DNA from: Aldersonia sp. NBC_00410
Lineage (GTDB): Bacteria > Actinomycetota > Actinomycetes > Mycobacteriales > Mycobacteriaceae
Direction: 5' to 3'
Assembly: GCF_026342035.1 (NCBI RefSeq)
Contig: NZ_JAPENM010000007.1
Span: 1-64,000, forward strand
DNA length: 64,000 bases
Below are positions 7,401 through 15,180 of this stretch, in pieces. The notes beneath the pieces are model-generated. The model was not told where the DNA came from. It did not search any database and was given only the letters and a program-made list of their open reading frames with translations. Each line of letters begins with the position of its first letter. The first letter of the stretch is position 1. The translations under genes and the position numbers were made by a program.

Positions 7401-9217
7401 GGTGGAGCCTCCTGCGGGTGTGGCGGGCGAGGGTAGACCAACGTCGCCGAGCTGGTGACCACGCGCCCGCCAGCGCAGGTCCGGCAACTCACCCGTTTAC
7501 CGCTGTCAGGGTCGGGGACGAAGTCGTGACCGTAATGCTTCCGGTGACCTCGATTGCGCCCGCAGGCCCGGCAGTTTCGCCACCCATTCTTCAGGAACGT
7601 ATTCTCCGCCGTGAACTCATGACCGGCCGGGCAGAACTGCGGCACCGCCTTTTTCGCCTCGTAACAGACGAGGCAGCGGCGTACCGTCGTTGGGTTGCTC
7701 GTGTCGATCACATACTCGTGCCCATGCTTCGGCACATGATCGGCGTTGAGGCGGCACAGCACACAGTTGCGCCACCCCTTAGCCGTGTACTCAGTCGTCT
7801 GGTCGGTGAACTCGTGTCCATTGATGCAGTGCGCGGGCGGCGGGTTCAACTCGCGGCAGGTAAGACACCGACGCTTCTTGGCCGGGCCATCCGGGTCGGG
7901 TACGAACGGGTGCCCGAACTGCGGGATGTGCGTCCGATCCCAGATGCACTGCTGGCAGTACCGTTTGCCCTGGTTGTCAATCCGCTTGTTCTCGGGGGTG
8001 TACTCGTGGCCTTGCGGACAGAACTGCGGCGTGGATTCCGCTCGTTGCCGGCAGATCAGGCATCGTCGGCGCAGCGCGCTGGTGTTGTCTGTGTCAGCGA
8101 CAAACTCGTGCCCGTGTATTTCAACGTGATTGCGGTCGGTGTTGCACTGGCGACACCTCCGGTGCCCGTCGAGGTTGTAAAGCGTGTTCTCCTCGTCGTA
8201 AGGGTGGCCCCCTGGGCAGGTGAGGACGACTAAGGCAGCGCGCCTGAGGTTTTCGCCAATCGTCACTGCTTCGAGGTGGTTCGGATTGCAGCACAACGGG
8301 ACTCCACACAGGTGGTCGATTGTGAGGTTGTGCGCTGACCCCTCGCCGTTTGCAAGCTCGTAGGCCAAGCGGTGAACCAGGAATGTTCGACCCTTCCGCT
8401 TCTGACCCGACACCCACACATAGATACGGCCGTAACCTTGCTTGTTCTTGGGGCCCGTCCAAACCTGGCAGTCATCGGTCAGCGCGTGAAAGGTCTTGCC
8501 TCGCTCCGATACCGGCTGAGGAACGAGACTCTCCTTCAGCTTCACCTCGGGCGACGCAACAACGCCGCTCAGACCATGCCCGTCGAGGTACGTCATCGCG
8601 CGGGCAACGCTGGGCGCGACGGTGATCAGCTCGCCGCAGCCGCAGCCGCATCTAACCTTGTTCGGGTCGCCGTACTCCCTCAATCGACGGGCATGCGACT
8701 GGCACAGCCCGCCAGTGAAGTGCTGGCGCTCACACCCGTCGAGATCACATCTGCGACCGGTTACCCCGCCGCTTCGCTTCACTAGCGGCGGAGTCGGCTC
8801 CCCCTCCATCGGGACCCGCGTACCCGGCTCGGTGTTGTGCTTGCGCGCATTGCAGTCCCAGTGAGCCGCGCGACAGTTGTCCATCGTGTGAGGGCCGCCC
8901 TTTGACAGCGGAATCACATGGTCGATGACGGGGGACAGCGGTTCATGCGTGCCCCCGGTTACTCGGGCTGTTCGCAGAGTTTCCGGGATCAGTGCCCCGC
9001 ACAGGTGGCAGATCCACCCGTCACGCTCAAACACCTCGCGGGCAACTACAAGTTCGGTCTCCACTCCCCATCCCGCTGCACGGTTGACCATGTCGCGTGC
9101 CCGGACGAGGTCCTGCTTGCGTTGTTTGACGTGTTCGGGGCAACGCTGACGGCTCGGCCCACGCCCCGACGGACGCGGGTCGAACATCGCGTCGCAGTCA
9201 GCGCACTCGATGAGCAT
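7397..9217 (-). CDS. HNH protein with two nuclease-like domains and tandem zinc ribbons
   Basis: 606 residues with a striking mosaic. Residues 1-30 carry a CxxC...C zinc knuckle; 68-125 are an HNH domain (ICHLCG...IDHVIPLSKGG...CNARK); 157-183 a Cys/His finger; 250-325 a second HNH of the HNH_3/phage type (VHRLAYELANGE...TIDHLCGVPLCCNPNHL). From about 333 to the end, six or so short Cys modules alternate: CPxGHE(F/Y)...N...G.R.C..C and HGHEFV.D.D...RRCL.C. Such treble-clef ribbons usually bind zinc and nucleic acid. HNH enzymes of phages and mobile elements nick or cut DNA. The recombinase next door fits a mobile origin. The ATG at 9217 lies behind GCGAGGAGGGTTCC. Confidence 0.75.
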   Translation of the reverse strand: MLIECADCDAMFDPRPSGRGPSRQRCPEHVKQRKQDLVRARDMVNRAAGWGVETELVVAREVFERDGWICHLCGALIPETLRTARVTGGTHEPLSPVIDHVIPLSKGGPHTMDNCRAAHWDCNARKHNTEPGTRVPMEGEPTPPLVKRSGGVTGRRCDLDGCERQHFTGGLCQSHARRLREYGDPNKVRCGCGCGELITVAPSVARAMTYLDGHGLSGVVASPEVKLKESLVPQPVSERGKTFHALTDDCQVWTGPKNKQGYGRIYVWVSGQKRKGRTFLVHRLAYELANGEGSAHNLTIDHLCGVPLCCNPNHLEAVTIGENLRRAALVVLTCPGGHPYDEENTLYNLDGHRRCRQCNTDRNHVEIHGHEFVADTDNTSALRRRCLICRQRAESTPQFCPQGHEYTPENKRIDNQGKRYCQQCIWDRTHIPQFGHPFVPDPDGPAKKRRCLTCRELNPPPAHCINGHEFTDQTTEYTAKGWRNCVLCRLNADHVPKHGHEYVIDTSNPTTVRRCLVCYEAKKAVPQFCPAGHEFTAENTFLKNGWRNCRACGRNRGHRKHYGHDFVPDPDSGKRVSCRTCAGGRVVTSSATLVYPRPPHPQEAPP

Positions 9218-9873
9218 GGAACCCTCCTCGCATCCATTGCATCATCAGCGACCGACACCATGCACGCGTGAGGTCGGTACCTACGAGGTGAGCGCGTACC
9301 GAAGTCGTCAATTACGGACCGGCTCTCCGATTGACCACAACCACCCCCGACGCGCTGACCTACCGTGTCGGGCTAAGTCACGCCGCGAGCCATCGCTACG
9401 AGTTGTGTTCGGGCCGCCGTCGATTCGGTCTCTTTGCTGTACGACCCGGCGATCCTTGATATCGGGCCGGAACGAGAAGTGGCTGATCCAGATCGCCAGG
9501 CAGATGCGCAGTACGACCGGCGGATCCGCGCCATGCGTGGTTGATCGAACGGGGCACGGAATGGAAGTGCCCCGGCGGCTCTCCCTTCCGCCGGGGCACG
9601 TCTGGGGCGAGTTGGCCGTTGAGGTCCGAGTCTCGCCACAGGTCTCCTACGCGCCTGGGGGCGCGTGCGCAACAGTGGGCAGATCAAGCAAAGGGTGCGT
9701 TCGTCCTTGGTGCGCCCCACGTCGAGTCATCGGCCGTGCAACCGGTCCGCGCGGCTCCCCTCCGCGATGCTCCGACACACGGTAACACCGCGGCGTCTTA
9801 GCTCGGTGGCCGGCGCGGGGCGTCGGCCCATCGCTTCGGCCCGAAGCGCAATCCAGGATCGAGTTCGTGGGGT
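9218..9873. other. Intergenic stretch without a credible gene
   Basis: Reading frames here have poor composition and no recognisable protein. The only clear structure is the hairpin at 9567-9599. No tRNA cloverleaf was found. Confidence 0.5.
9567..9599. terminator. Strong intergenic hairpin
   Basis: A perfect 12-bp stem (GTGCCCCGGCGG / CCGCCGGGGCAC) with a 9-base pyrimidine-rich loop. It lies about 270 bp beyond the end of the leftward sigma-factor gene, so it could terminate that transcript. There is no T-run. Confidence 0.55.
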
Positions 9874-10410
9874 TCATGCGGCGAGCAACGCTTCGAGTTG
9901 TGTTCTGCCGCGGCTGATTCGGCTCTTCACCGTTTGCACACCGATGCCTTGGTGTTCGGCGATCTCGGCGTAGGACAGGTCGGTGAACTCGCGCAGCACG
10001 ATGGCCTCGCGGAATTCGGCGGGAAGTTCGGCGAGCGCACGGCGCACGGCGTCGACGTCGACGACGCGGTCTTCCACCGAGGGCGCGCTGCTCGCGGTGG
10101 TGAGGTCGACCAGTTCCGTCGGGTCGACGAAGTCGGTGGCAATCCGGGCGGCGCGGCGGCGGTGGATGTCGATGGCCGCGTTGGATACAACACGATAGAA
10201 CCACGTGCCAAAGCGGGCTTCGCCGTTGAACTTTCCGAGATTCTGCCAGGCCGCGATGAGTGCGTTCTGCAGTGCGTCTTCGGCGTCTTCACGGTTGCCG
10301 GTGATCCGCAGGGAGATGTTCCAGGCGCTTTGTCGTTGCGGTGCGATGAGTTCGGCGAACGCGGCCCGGTCACCGTCGCGGCAGCGCGCAAGCAGCTCGG
10401 TTTCGCTCAC
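9874..10410 (-). CDS. ECF-type RNA polymerase sigma factor
   Basis: 178 residues. Region 2 (about 10-80) contains the typical REDAEDALQNALIAAW and FGTWFYRVVSNAAID; region 4 (about 118-172) has LPAEFREAIVLREFTDLSYAEIAEHQGI and VKSRISRGR, which contact the -10 and -35 elements. It has the length of a minimal ECF sigma factor, with no C-terminal extension. No anti-sigma gene with the usual ZAS or membrane pattern is adjacent. It lies 129 bp downstream of the His/Asp-rich gene in the same direction, and that gene has a GGAAC-N16-GCGTC promoter, the same element found before eight other genes in this window; autoregulation is therefore likely (inference). Confidence 0.9.
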   Translation of the reverse strand: MSETELLARCRDGDRAAFAELIAPQRQSAWNISLRITGNREDAEDALQNALIAAWQNLGKFNGEARFGTWFYRVVSNAAIDIHRRRAARIATDFVDPTELVDLTTASSAPSVEDRVVDVDAVRRALAELPAEFREAIVLREFTDLSYAEIAEHQGIGVQTVKSRISRGRTQLEALLAA

Positions 10411-10539
10411 TGGATCGATCTCCCCCGGTGGTTCTGTTTCGGGCCGCCTCCCCAGCGCCCAGACTTCGGAGCCTAGCAGCCGCCATGAATTCCATCGCGG
10501 CTGCGGTCATGGTCATCCAACCGGAGCATCCCGGTGTGA

Positions 10540-10941
10540 TCAGTACCCGTCGGTCTCGAACCCGGCGTCGTCGTGGCCGAAAGCCGAGTCATGCCCCAGA
10601 CTGGTGCCGTCGTCGTGCCCGATCTCGATGTCGTCGTGCCCGAGGCCGGTGCCATGACCGCCGCCCGACAGCAGATCGTGGAGATCGACACCCGTGTCGT
10701 GATGGTCGGTGCCGTGGCTTCCCGTCAACAGGTCGTGGAGATCGACGTCGGTGTCCTCAGCGGGGGTATTCACGGTGTCGTCCATCGTCGGCACGAGGTC
10801 TGAGTCCACGTCCGGGGTATTCGGGTCGAGTGCGACGCCGATCATGTGTTCCCACAGATCATCGGGCAGATGTTCGCCCACCTCATGCACGAGGACATCC
10901 AGGATCTGGTCCAACAGGGAAGGGGTTTCGTCGGGTGTCAT
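10540..10941 (-). CDS. His/Asp-rich repeat protein upstream of the sigma factor
   Basis: 133 residues. The first 50 look like a small helical domain (LLDQILDVLVHEVGEHLPDDLW); the rest is low-complexity repeat built from DVDLHDLLTGSHG / GVDLHDLLSGGGHG and GHDD units. With about 15 His and over 30 acidic residues it could bind divalent metals. It has no signal peptide or membrane helix. The ATG at 10941 was chosen because the short helical domain begins there. Its promoter at 10993-11018 matches the shared ECF-type element. As the first gene before the sigma factor it is a candidate sensor or regulator of that factor, but this is inference. Confidence 0.65.
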   Translation of the reverse strand: MTPDETPSLLDQILDVLVHEVGEHLPDDLWEHMIGVALDPNTPDVDSDLVPTMDDTVNTPAEDTDVDLHDLLTGSHGTDHHDTGVDLHDLLSGGGHGTGLGHDDIEIGHDDGTSLGHDSAFGHDDAGFETDGY

Positions 10942-10992
10942 TTTGGGTGGTTCACGTCCTTTCGTCTGGCCGTCATGGCTGCTCGAGCGTTG

Positions 10993-11018
10993 GACGCGCC
11001 GGCACCACGGAATGTTCC
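10993..11018 (-). promoter_or_regulatory. ECF-type promoter GGAAC-N16-GCGTC for the His/Asp-rich and sigma genes
   Basis: On the reverse strand GGGAAC is followed by exactly 16 bases and GCGTCCAAC, about 50 bases ahead of the start at 10941. The boxes and spacing are shared with eight other gene starts in the window. The -35 box resembles the GGAAC of many ECF promoters. Confidence 0.65.
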
Positions 11019-11191
11019 CGACAGTGTGCACCGCGAGCTGCGCGTGGCCTACCGGGCGGGTCCCGACCCCTGGGTGTCGGTGGTGTCCGCGGTGGATGAA
11101 GATCGCGGCAACGGTGTGCGCGGCGATCCTGCGAGGGGTTCGGGCCGTGCTCGGCGGAGTTCGCGATGCGATCTTGGTAACAGCGGGTCCG

Positions 11192-11217
11192 GGAACCTTC
11201 CCGCCGGGGGCCGCGTC
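11192..11217 (+). promoter_or_regulatory. ECF-type promoter GGAAC-N16-GCGTC for the dispanin gene
   Basis: GGGAAC, 16 bases, then GCGTC, ending about 63 bases before the ATG at 11281. It is divergent from the similar element at 10993-11018. Confidence 0.65.
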
Positions 11218-11280
11218 TACTCCTGTGACCAGCCGAGTAAGCCGCACTCGGCGCAGCCGACCCCACTCGACGGAGATTCG

Positions 11281-11598
11281 ATGTACCCGAACCAGTACCC
11301 CGCCCCCGCTCACGACTATGGCCGGGCGCCGATGCCCTCTCCGCACGCCGGATGGGCTGCTGCGGCCGTCATCTTTTTTTGGCCTTTGGCCTTCTCTGCG
11401 TTCAGCCAGTCCTCGAAGGTGGTGGCCCTGTGGGTTGTTGGAGACTTCCAGGGCGCGCAGAACGCTTCCAATCGCGCGAAGAGGCTCGGTAAGATTGCGC
11501 TTCTGCTCTGGGCAGTGATCACCGTCGGATTCATTGTCGTCTACGCCGTGATCCTCGGTGCGATAGTCCAGGACGTCAACGATCTGAACTCCTACTGA
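11281..11598 (+). CDS. CD225/dispanin family small membrane protein
   Basis: 105 residues: a Pro/Tyr-rich cytoplasmic N-terminus, a first membrane segment (AAVIFFWPLAFSAFSQS), a short conserved loop (VVGDFQGAQNASNRAKRLGK) and a second helix (IALLLWAVITVGFIVVYAVILG). This hairpin-loop-helix layout is that of dispanins, the family of the eukaryotic IFITM membrane-fusion inhibitors; bacterial roles are unknown. The ATG at 11281 follows GGAG. Its ECF-type promoter places it in the same putative regulon as the dynamin-like membrane-remodelling GTPases, which makes an envelope role plausible. Confidence 0.8.
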   Translation: MYPNQYPAPAHDYGRAPMPSPHAGWAAAAVIFFWPLAFSAFSQSSKVVALWVVGDFQGAQNASNRAKRLGKIALLLWAVITVGFIVVYAVILGAIVQDVNDLNSY

Positions 11599-11789
11599 CC
11601 ATTTTGTCCAACCATGGCCCGGCAGATCCTTCGCGTCTCACGACAGTCGGATGATCTAGTTTGGGTCAGGGGCGCGTGTGGCCGCTGGCGGGCCGTGCTC
11701 GGGCGATCCGATCTCCTTCTCGACTGAAGTGTGGTCGAGGTGGATCCGGGCGATGCAGCATCCCACCCAGAAACTCGGGGCGGGCGTCG

Positions 11790-11815
11790 GGAACTTTCTT
11801 TGCTCCCGGCGCATC
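11790..11815 (+). promoter_or_regulatory. ECF-type promoter GGAAC-N16-GCATC for the 44-residue protein
   Basis: GGGAACTTTC, then 12 further bases, then GCATCCAAC; the spacer between boxes is 16. It lies 46 bases before the start at 11862. It closely resembles the element at 32494-32519 (both GGGAACTTTC...CGGCGCATC). Confidence 0.7.
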
Positions 11816-11861
11816 CAACAAGTAGAACCCAATTCGAACAGACCGAACGAGGAGCAGAGTC

Positions 11862-11996
11862 ATGGACCTGGACATTCCCACCTTCGACAGCGACGGAAAC
11901 GACATGAGCGAGCCGGCCGCGCCGTGGAACAACCCGTTCGACCCCGATGGCCTGCTCGAAGTCGAGGAACTCGACATCCCCACCTACCTCGACTGA
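11862..11996 (+). CDS. 44-residue acidic protein with duplicated LDIPT box
   Basis: ATG at 11862 with an ideal GAGGAGCAGAGTC ribosome site. The product is very acidic, with no signal or membrane helix. DLDIPTFD at the N-terminus is echoed by ELDIPTYLD at the C-terminus, around a Pro/Trp/Asn centre (APWNNPFDPDG). It is followed by a hairpin terminator at 12031-12071 and preceded by an ECF-type promoter, so it is a monocistronic unit. Function is unknown. The small size and symmetric boxes suggest a protein-binding peptide or precursor. Confidence 0.65.
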   Translation: MDLDIPTFDSDGNDMSEPAAPWNNPFDPDGLLEVEELDIPTYLD

Positions 11997-12030
11997 CCAA
12001 CTACGCCTGAATGGTCGTCAGGATCTGCGG

Positions 12031-12071
12031 CTGCGCTTGATGGCCGGGTCGAGATCGGTCATCAAGCGCAG
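12031..12071 (+). terminator. Terminator after the 44-residue protein gene
   Basis: A perfect 12-bp inverted repeat (CTGCGCTTGATG / CATCAAGCGCAG) separated by 17 bases, 35 bases beyond the stop. No T-tract. Confidence 0.55.
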
Positions 12072-12182
12072 GGGGCTGACCGGGGTCCGGAACGGGATTG
12101 CAAACGCGGCAACGGGTGGCGCCGGGGCGCTTTGCGCATCGGACCCGGCTCGGTGTCCGGGTAAGCCGTTACCTTTCCGCGC

Positions 12183-12899
12183 ATGACACAAGAACCAGCA
12201 CCCACCGACGCTATGACCTGGCGAAACGCCCGCAAATGGGCGTCCGCCAACCGCACCACCGGCGCCGGCACGCGCCTGCGTGCCGTGCGATGCAGCACCC
12301 GAGCGGCCCACGTCATGCGGCGGCGCAGCTCCGTCACCCGCCGCCGCGGCCGCGTGATCGTCGCCGTGCTCGTGGCATTCGTCGCGTTCCTGGTACTGAA
12401 CACCGCACTCGCCCAATCCACGCCGTCGCTCTCCTCGCGCTTCGTCTTCGTCGGCATCTCCGTGGCCGGCTTCGTGGCGTGGTGGACGATGATCACCGCT
12501 TCAGCGGTCCGCGCCACCCACGAGCCCGGGTCCGCACCGGCGACCGCGACGATCACCGTCGTCCGCGGTCACGGCTGCATCGAAGTCACCGACTGGGCCT
12601 ACCTCCCACACGAGGGACCCGTAAGCCTCATCGCACGACGCGCGGCCTACGACCTCGGTGCCAGCCTGCTCACTTGGGCGGATGAGCGCGAGGTCGTGCT
12701 CGTCGCCAGCGCCGCCAGTCCCACGCTCGCCGCGTTCTACCGTGACTGCGGCTTCACCCACACACCCACCCGTGAACATCACGCAGGACGAGTCACCCGC
12801 ATCATCGGCTGGCTCATGCCCTTCCAGCCGGCATTACTGCGCTACCCGGGCACTCCACTCCCCGACCCGGACAGGGCCTTCACTCACTTCGCCCGATAG
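12183..12899 (+). CDS. Membrane-anchored GNAT-like protein
   Basis: 238 residues: a basic N-terminus (1-55), two membrane helices (about 58-78 and 87-107), then a cytoplasmic domain of about 110 residues. The latter ends in LVASAASPTLAAFYRDCGF, which resembles the last strand and helix of GNAT acyltransferases, although the acetyl-CoA loop (Q/RxxGxG/A) is not evident, so activity is uncertain. It stands alone between the acidic peptide and the SUKH array. Confidence 0.6.
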   Translation: MTQEPAPTDAMTWRNARKWASANRTTGAGTRLRAVRCSTRAAHVMRRRSSVTRRRGRVIVAVLVAFVAFLVLNTALAQSTPSLSSRFVFVGISVAGFVAWWTMITASAVRATHEPGSAPATATITVVRGHGCIEVTDWAYLPHEGPVSLIARRAAYDLGASLLTWADEREVVLVASAASPTLAAFYRDCGFTHTPTREHHAGRVTRIIGWLMPFQPALLRYPGTPLPDPDRAFTHFAR

Positions 12900-12924
12900 C
12901 AAACACCATGGGTTAGGAGACAAC

Positions 12925-13008
12925 ATGGATCAGTCAGTCGCGATCGCCAACGCCAACGCCAACGCACATGTCATTGCAGTCATCGCCGGTGTCGCGGTGC
13001 AGAACTAG
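12925..13008 (+). CDS. 27-residue leader peptide before SUKH gene 1
   Basis: ATG at 12925 with a good TTAGGAGACAAC site. The short product (MDQSVAIANANANAHVI...) is weakly hydrophobic. It ends 18 bases before the GTG of the SUKH gene at 13027. A near-copy, also 27 codons long, lies before the SUKH gene at 15957, so the leader-plus-gene unit was duplicated together. It may couple or attenuate translation of the following gene, or be a peptide in its own right. Confidence 0.45.
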   Translation: MDQSVAIANANANAHVIAVIAGVAVQN

Positions 13009-13026
13009 CGCAGGAAGTAGGTAGCG

Positions 13027-13629
13027 GTGGCAAAAGAACAGCCACCAGCACTGGTGATCGAGGCGACGGCCTGCACCTCAACCGGTCCAGACGAGCAAAC
13101 CCCTGCCGACGATTCGTATCAGACCGCGATCACCGAACTCACGGACGCGCAGCGAGCCTGGTACGAGAAGGAAAGGACCGACGGGATCGACAGCTCGTGG
13201 ATGCTGACCAGCCCCGAACCGCCCGCAACAGACGAAGCGATCCACGTTGCTGAACAACGTCTCGGTGTGCACTTCGATCAGCAGTACACGCAATGGCTCC
13301 ACCACGTGAACGGCTGGAAGTCGTTCTCCGGCGCCACCGACCTCCTCCCCCTCGACAGCATCGCACGGGACTCGCTCCCCGCACAGGGACTTCAGGTGTA
13401 CAGCGAGAGCGGGGAACTCACGCCCGACAGGGTCGGCGTCGACTCGTTCGACGACCTGATCGTCATCGGCGGAACCGAGGAGGGCTCGAACTTCATCGCC
13501 ATCGAAGCCGCCCCCAACCCCGAGACTGCGAGCATGCCGGTATACGAGTTCGGCCACGGGGACGTCACCAAATACGACGATTTCAAAACGTTCCTCCAAT
13601 CGGAGATCGACACGCTGAACCAGATATGA
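13027..13629 (+). CDS. SUKH (SMI1/KNR4) family protein, copy 1
   Basis: 200 residues from a GTG. After a short N-terminus (MAKEQPPALVIEATACTS) comes a SUKH domain, with PPATDEAIHVAEQRLGVHF for its first helix and RVGVDSFDDLIVIGGTEEGSNF for the central strands. SUKH proteins are best known as immunity proteins that bind and neutralise nuclease or other toxins of polymorphic toxin systems. No signal peptide is apparent, unlike the next copies. It is the most divergent member of the tandem array to 16900. Confidence 0.75.
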   Translation: MAKEQPPALVIEATACTSTGPDEQTPADDSYQTAITELTDAQRAWYEKERTDGIDSSWMLTSPEPPATDEAIHVAEQRLGVHFDQQYTQWLHHVNGWKSFSGATDLLPLDSIARDSLPAQGLQVYSESGELTPDRVGVDSFDDLIVIGGTEEGSNFIAIEAAPNPETASMPVYEFGHGDVTKYDDFKTFLQSEIDTLNQI

Positions 13630-13730
13630 ACCACAGAGCAGCGACCCTCAATCACCGGGTCCCGGCGGCGGGAAATTACGGCACGACCGAAATACATCCC
13701 TTCGTCGGACCGAAGGACAAGGAACCGATA

Positions 13731-14264
13731 ATGCGACTGGTTCGGACCACAGTGATACTGCTGGCGGCACTGGCCGCCGGCGCGGCCTGTGCACCGTCGG
13801 ACCCCGACGCTCCCGGTGACTGGTGCGAAGAAGCGATCGTGAACCTGACCAGCGGGCAGCAGCGGTTGTACGACTACTCCAGGGCGCGCCACCCGAACCT
13901 GGATCGGGAGTGGATCGCCACCAAGCCGAACCCGCCCGCGACTGAAGCATCGATCAGCGCTGCCGAGCAGAGGCTGGGGACGCACTTCGATCAGCAACTG
14001 CGACAGCAGTTCGCACACGCCGACGGTTGGCAATCCTTCGCGGGAACATCGAGTCTGTATTCGACCAGCGAGCTGACCACCGACTCCCCCGTACGCACGA
14101 TCATGAACGACCTGATGGACGAGTTCGGCGTCACTGCGGACGAACTCGGCGTCCAATCCCTCGACGACCTGATCCTCATTGGCGCCAACGACGTCTCAGA
14201 TACGTTCATTCTCACGACCGGCTGCCCGGACGACAACTGTGCCAGCGCCCCGGTGTGGGACTGA
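13731..14264 (+). pseudogene. SUKH lipoprotein-like copy 2, frameshifted near the C-terminus
   Basis: The ATG at 13731 begins MRLVRTTVILLAALAAGAACAPSD, a signal peptide with a Cys that could be lipidated (the -3 residue is not ideal for a lipobox). The SUKH domain follows, to APVWD, then TGA. In the +1 frame immediately after, KGSHEKYNGLQDFLISVAEELK runs to a stop at 14347 and matches the expected C-terminus of copies 3-5. One missing base near 14262 thus truncates the protein by about 28 residues. It might still fold, so this could be a shortened product rather than a dead gene. Confidence 0.65.
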
Positions 14265-14463
14265 AGGGTAGCCACGAGAAGTACAACGGACTTCAAGACT
14301 TCCTAATCTCGGTGGCCGAGGAGCTCAAAGCTCAGCCGCCGAAATAGGGTGAACCGCATACCAGTATGTCAACCCGTGGGTCGTGCAGACATCGGGCAGA
14401 TTCAATCGAGACGAGATCGAAGGGCAGGTTCGCGGTCCTTCCTGCCGAACGAAGGAGCCGACG

Positions 14464-15084
14464 ATGCGACTGGTTCGGACCACAGTGATACTGCTGGCTG
14501 CACTCGCCGCGACCGCGGCCTGTTCACAGCCGGGCCCCGACGCATCTAGTGATTGGTGTGCCGACACGATCGCAGCATTGATCAGTGAGCGGCAGCGCTG
14601 GAACGACTACGACAAGGCCCACGGCGCAGAAAACGAGGACCTGTCCCGGTTCGTGACGCCGCCGAACCCGCCGGCCACCGCGGAACAGATCGATGCCGCC
14701 GAACAACGTCTCGGCAAGCGGCTGGACCGGCAGTTGCGCAATTGGCTCGAACACGCCAACGGCTGGGAATTCGTGTTCGGCACCACCGCCCTGTTCTCGA
14801 CGCAGCAGCTCACCCCGGACTCACCCGAGCGCGAGATCTTCCTCGAAGGGATCGACGAAACCAGCACGCGCACAGATGAGTTCGGAGTGGACTCCTTCGA
14901 CGACCTCATCATTATCGGCACCAACGACAACCAGAGCGACTTCATCCTCACCACCGGATGCGACGACGACAGCGACTGCGACAGCGCACCCGTGTGGGCC
15001 TTCGACGGTGACATCAGGACGTTCTCCAGCCTCCGCGACTTCCTCACCGTAGAGGTGGAATCGCTGAAAGCAGCGAAACGGTAG
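14464..15084 (+). CDS. Exported SUKH family protein, copy 3
   Basis: 206 residues. Signal peptide MRLVRTTVILLAALAATAAC with a Cys suited to lipidation, then Asp-rich mature sequence. The SUKH domain includes PPATAEQIDAAEQRLGKRL, NWLEHANGWEF and EFGVDSFDDLIIIGTNDNQ; four Cys are present, including the pair in GCDDDSDC. The start is fixed by GAAGGAGCCGACG and by identity with copies 4 and 5. An exported immunity-type protein would act outside the membrane; no toxin gene is adjacent. Confidence 0.8.
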   Translation: MRLVRTTVILLAALAATAACSQPGPDASSDWCADTIAALISERQRWNDYDKAHGAENEDLSRFVTPPNPPATAEQIDAAEQRLGKRLDRQLRNWLEHANGWEFVFGTTALFSTQQLTPDSPEREIFLEGIDETSTRTDEFGVDSFDDLIIIGTNDNQSDFILTTGCDDDSDCDSAPVWAFDGDIRTFSSLRDFLTVEVESLKAAKR

Positions 15085-15180
15085 TCCCAGCACTACTTCC
15101 CGGCCGAAACGGTGTACACACCCAGGGTCTCGACGACGCTGAAACCAGCGAAGCGGACTCGGGTTCGAGAGGAGCCGACG

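Noticed and set aside
9600-9873. Possible tRNA or small RNA near the sigma-factor 3' end
   Set aside because: I could not fold a cloverleaf or find an anticodon arm; only the hairpin at 9567-9599 is convincing.
10942-11346. N-terminal extension of the His/Asp-rich protein
   Set aside because: The upstream part is Arg-rich and of non-coding quality, crosses the promoter at 10993-11018, and a good ATG lies at 10941.
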